Origin: Sphaerulina vaccinii
Taxonomy: Eukaryota > Ascomycota > Dothideomycetes > Mycosphaerellales > Mycosphaerellaceae
NCBI GenBank assembly: GCA_022570795.1
Contig: JAKUDP010000028.1
Location: 372,001-436,000 of the forward strand
DNA length: 64,000 bases
Reading direction: 5' to 3'
Within the stretch, counting starts at the first letter, position 1. Each line of letters starts with the position of its first letter. Under the pieces are notes generated by a model. That model was not told the origin of the DNA and ran no database searches. It saw only the letters and a program-made list of their open reading frames with translations. Positions 62,069-64,000 of this stretch are shown piece after piece. Both the position numbers and the translations under genes were made by a program.

Positions 62069-63411
62069 ATGAATACCTCGACCACCGCTATGGCCAACAT
62101 CGCCGCAATCGCCAACACCACCACCGGAGCCTGTGTGCTTCCACCAGGACCTCTCGCCGTGGCTCCACGTCACCTCGATCGAACGCTTCCGCTGCGACAT
62201 GAATGCTCTCAGTGGCATGTCGCCTCGACTGGTGACTCCTGCGATCATGTCGCAGCCCAGTAAGTACACACCATGCGAAGGCACCTTTCCCACATTCTCT
62301 CGCCCGAGCTCGAGCCTACCAGGGCGACAAGCTCGTGGAACGAACCCGTTGAGAGAAGACTCACACTTTCGGAGATGATTGCTGACCTGTCTCTTTAGGT
62401 ATGATATAGATGTAGCAAGTCTACATCTGCTTAACCCTTCGCTTGCCTCGCAGTGCAACTTGAAGGCCGGATACGCTTACTGCGCCGCTCCGTGCGATTC
62501 CAATCCTGCGGAGAGGATTATCGCCTCCGTGTCCAAGGCGGTGGTGGCTAGCCCTGGCGCACCATATCACAAATTCACAGGAGATGGCATGTACGGCTGG
62601 CCATCGATCGAAGACTGGGAGAGCTGGGAGGAGATGTAAGTGCTCCCCTGATGCCAAGACCTCGTGAAGCATATACTTACAGTGCCTTATAGTGGAGCGG
62701 ACGCGCGCGAGAACCTGGGAGCTGCCTGTGGCTACTGGCAAGTTCAGGAGAACACGCCTGCAGAGAATCACTTGCTCCTGGCCAAAATCCAGGAAGTCGC
62801 ACAAGAAGGTGGAATCGATCCACGTGTTGCTCTCGGAATGGTCCTTCAGGAGTCCCATGGTTGTCTCCGAGTTCCCGAAACCACGAATGCGAACCCCACC
62901 ATTTTCAATCCAGGTGTCTTCCAGACCCACTCTGGGTGAGTCTAAGTTTCCTAATCCTCTTCTCCGTCGTTCCGAGCGAGCCTACCATGGCGTCGAGCTC
63001 GAACACAGACCGCGATGAAAGAACTCCACCACATCATCAGAGATACTTGCATTTACTAATTCATCTCACAGCACCGGAACCTGCAATACCAACCGCATCA
63101 CCGCAGGCTCTCCAGGTCCGATGGCCAATCCCAGCGCTGTCTATTCCGATTGTCCTGCAAGCCAGATTGAGCAGATGGTCCGGGACGGTTTGATGGGCAC
63201 TTCCGCTGGTGATGGCATCGAGCAGATCATGCAGCGACAGTCAGCGGCCGGCTACGAGGACGCGCAGATGTGGTATCGTGTCGCTCGGGAGTATAACAGT
63301 GGCCACGTTGACCCAAGTGGAGATCTCGCACTTGGTGGTGCGACTGCTGCGTATGCGAGCGATCTTGCTAATAGATTGGTTGGCTGGCACCATGGTGACT
63401 CTCAGTTTTAG
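62069..63411 (+). CDS. LysM protein with a C-terminal lysozyme-like region
   Basis: Four exons (62069-62259, 62399-62635, 62693-62935, 63072-63411) encode 336 residues in one frame. A LysM module spans exons 1-2: CSQWHVASTGDSCDHVAAQ, YDIDVASLHLLNPSLASQCN and AGYAYCAAP, the usual fungal form that binds chitin or peptidoglycan fragments. Exons 3-4 have ACGYWQVQENTPAENHLLLA, DPRVALGMVLQESHGCLRVP and SAAGYEDAQMWYRVAREYNS. The Gln-Glu-Ser-His-Gly segment and following pattern resemble the catalytic Glu region of lysozyme/SLT-type (GH23-like) folds. This second assignment is inference. The N-terminus MNTSTTAMANIAAIAN is a poor signal peptide, so a further 5' exon may be missing. Introns 1 and 3 (139 and 136 nt) are probable introner-like elements; intron 2 (57 nt) is ordinary. 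Confidence 0.75.
62260..62398 (+). repeat. Diverged introner-like element: LysM gene intron 1 (139 nt)
   Basis: It shares four landmarks in order with the TRL1 intron: GTAAGT at the start, GAAGGCA at offset 18 (17 in TRL1), GAGCTC in the middle, and a 3' block TTTCGGAGATGATTGCTGACC against TTTCAGAGATACTTGCTAACC, then CTTTAG. Length is close to the 145-nt reference and far from the local norm of 46-60. Confidence 0.55.
62936..63071 (+). repeat. Diverged introner-like element: LysM gene intron 3 (136 nt)
   Basis: It contains CGAGCTCGAACACAGAC against TGAGCTCAAAGACAGAC in the TRL1 intron. About 37 bases later comes CATCAGAGATACTTGC against TTTCAGAGATACTTGC. The branch point has moved to a nearby TTTACTAAT. 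The spacing between landmarks is nearly the same as in the reference. Confidence 0.55.
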
Positions 63412-63792
63412 GTGGAGGAGTTCTACAAGGCGTCATGGTTTTGCTTTTGGTAATGCTTGGACGAAATCATGATTGGGAAGTTCATACACATCGACAGATA
63501 CCTAATGCCACCCATGCAATGCTTTGGAAAACTTTGAATTGATATCCATTCCCAAGTGTGTTCTTCCATATCTCAAGTCGTAGTACTGACCGCGCCATGT
63601 GAGTTGCTGATAGGTCCAGTGTAGGAAATCACAAGTGAAATCAGAGAAGACTGCTGGACACTGTAGCTGTCTCCGTGTTGCTGATCACTGACCACGCGAC
63701 GTGGAGCGCCAACAGGGCAGTAATGGGTTCTGGGACTGAACTAGAGAAGAGTGCTAGGCGAATTGCGCTCTCCGTGCTGTCGAACACCAGCT
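63412..63792. other. Intergenic, no gene seen
   Basis: About 380 bases after the LysM gene. It should hold its 3' end and the promoter or earlier exons of the last, truncated gene. Confidence 0.4.
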
Positions 63793-64000
63793 ATGCCAGT
63801 GAGAGTGGTGCTCCGCAAATACATCAAACACTGCCTTGCATACCTGCTCACCCAGACCCATCGTCATCGACCATACGGAGAGCTCCACCCTAATCCCTCT
63901 GTGCCAGTACCAGATCACACCGTCACGGCCGACTGGGTGTACGGGTTCCCAGCAGACCCAGAGGGCTACGATGGCTTCTTAACGGAGACGTACAAGGTCT
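63793..64000 (+). CDS. Start or internal part of an unidentified protein gene (runs off the window)
   Basis: An open frame from the ATG at 63793 to the edge encodes 69 residues. The last 35, with PDHTVTADWVYGFPADPEGY and then DGFLTETYKV, have the aromatic/acidic pattern of real protein. The first 30 (MPVRVVLRKYIKHCLAYL) are less convincing and could be part of a leader, so the true start or an upstream splice junction may differ. Too short to identify. Confidence 0.4.
   Translation, partial: MPVRVVLRKYIKHCLAYLLTQTHRHRPYGELHPNPSVPVPDHTVTADWVYGFPADPEGYDGFLTETYKV

Overview
The window is nuclear DNA of a filamentous ascomycete, most likely a dothideomycete of the Mycosphaerellales/Capnodiales type. 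The evidence is: protein genes split by very short introns (mostly 46-60 nt, with GT...CTRAC...YAG signals); fungus-specific families (copper-fist regulator, fungal tRNA ligase, Gon7, App1, LysM protein); and introner-like elements, which are known from this class of fungi. Class-level placement is inference. All gene models below were spliced by eye and every multi-exon model keeps its frame.

Layout. 1-6 kb: the 5' part of an unidentified protein gene (minus), a repeat-bearing orphan gene, a decayed Ty3/gypsy fragment and a small secreted protein. 6.7-21.7 kb: housekeeping genes: tRNA ligase TRL1, dynactin p25, a copper-fist transcription factor, a peroxisomal acyl-CoA dehydrogenase, ribosomal protein RPS3 with degenerate duplicated copies of its 3' end, Gon7, and an SPX-domain phosphate transporter. 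22.7-33.1 kb: an Ldh2-family dehydrogenase, an MFS sugar porter, frataxin, DPH3, and a divergent pair made of an anion:cation-symporter-type permease and a TauD/Jlp1-type dioxygenase. 33.3-45.8 kb: a SprT-like protease, a small coiled-coil protein, a peroxisomal half ABC transporter, a zinc-finger protein, a LaeA-like methyltransferase, and a bHLH factor followed in frame by a decaying C2H2 finger ORF. 47-57.9 kb: a small Cys-rich protein with two possible terminal exons, MRPL16 and RFC1 on a divergent promoter, an SDR and the phosphatidate phosphatase APP1. 60.4-64 kb: two secreted/cell-surface genes (a Ser/Thr-rich protein; a LysM protein with a lysozyme-like region) and the start of another gene.

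The most notable feature is a family of near-identical or recognisably related introns. The 145-nt intron 2 of TRL1 and the 147-nt intron 2 of the dioxygenase gene are about 92% identical although the host genes are unrelated. Two introns of the LysM gene (139 and 136 nt) and the 53-nt RFC1 intron carry the same 3' block around the branch point. Fragments of the same sequence lie outside genes, including inside the duplicated RPS3 tail. This matches introner-like elements caught at several stages, from fresh copy to ordinary short intron.
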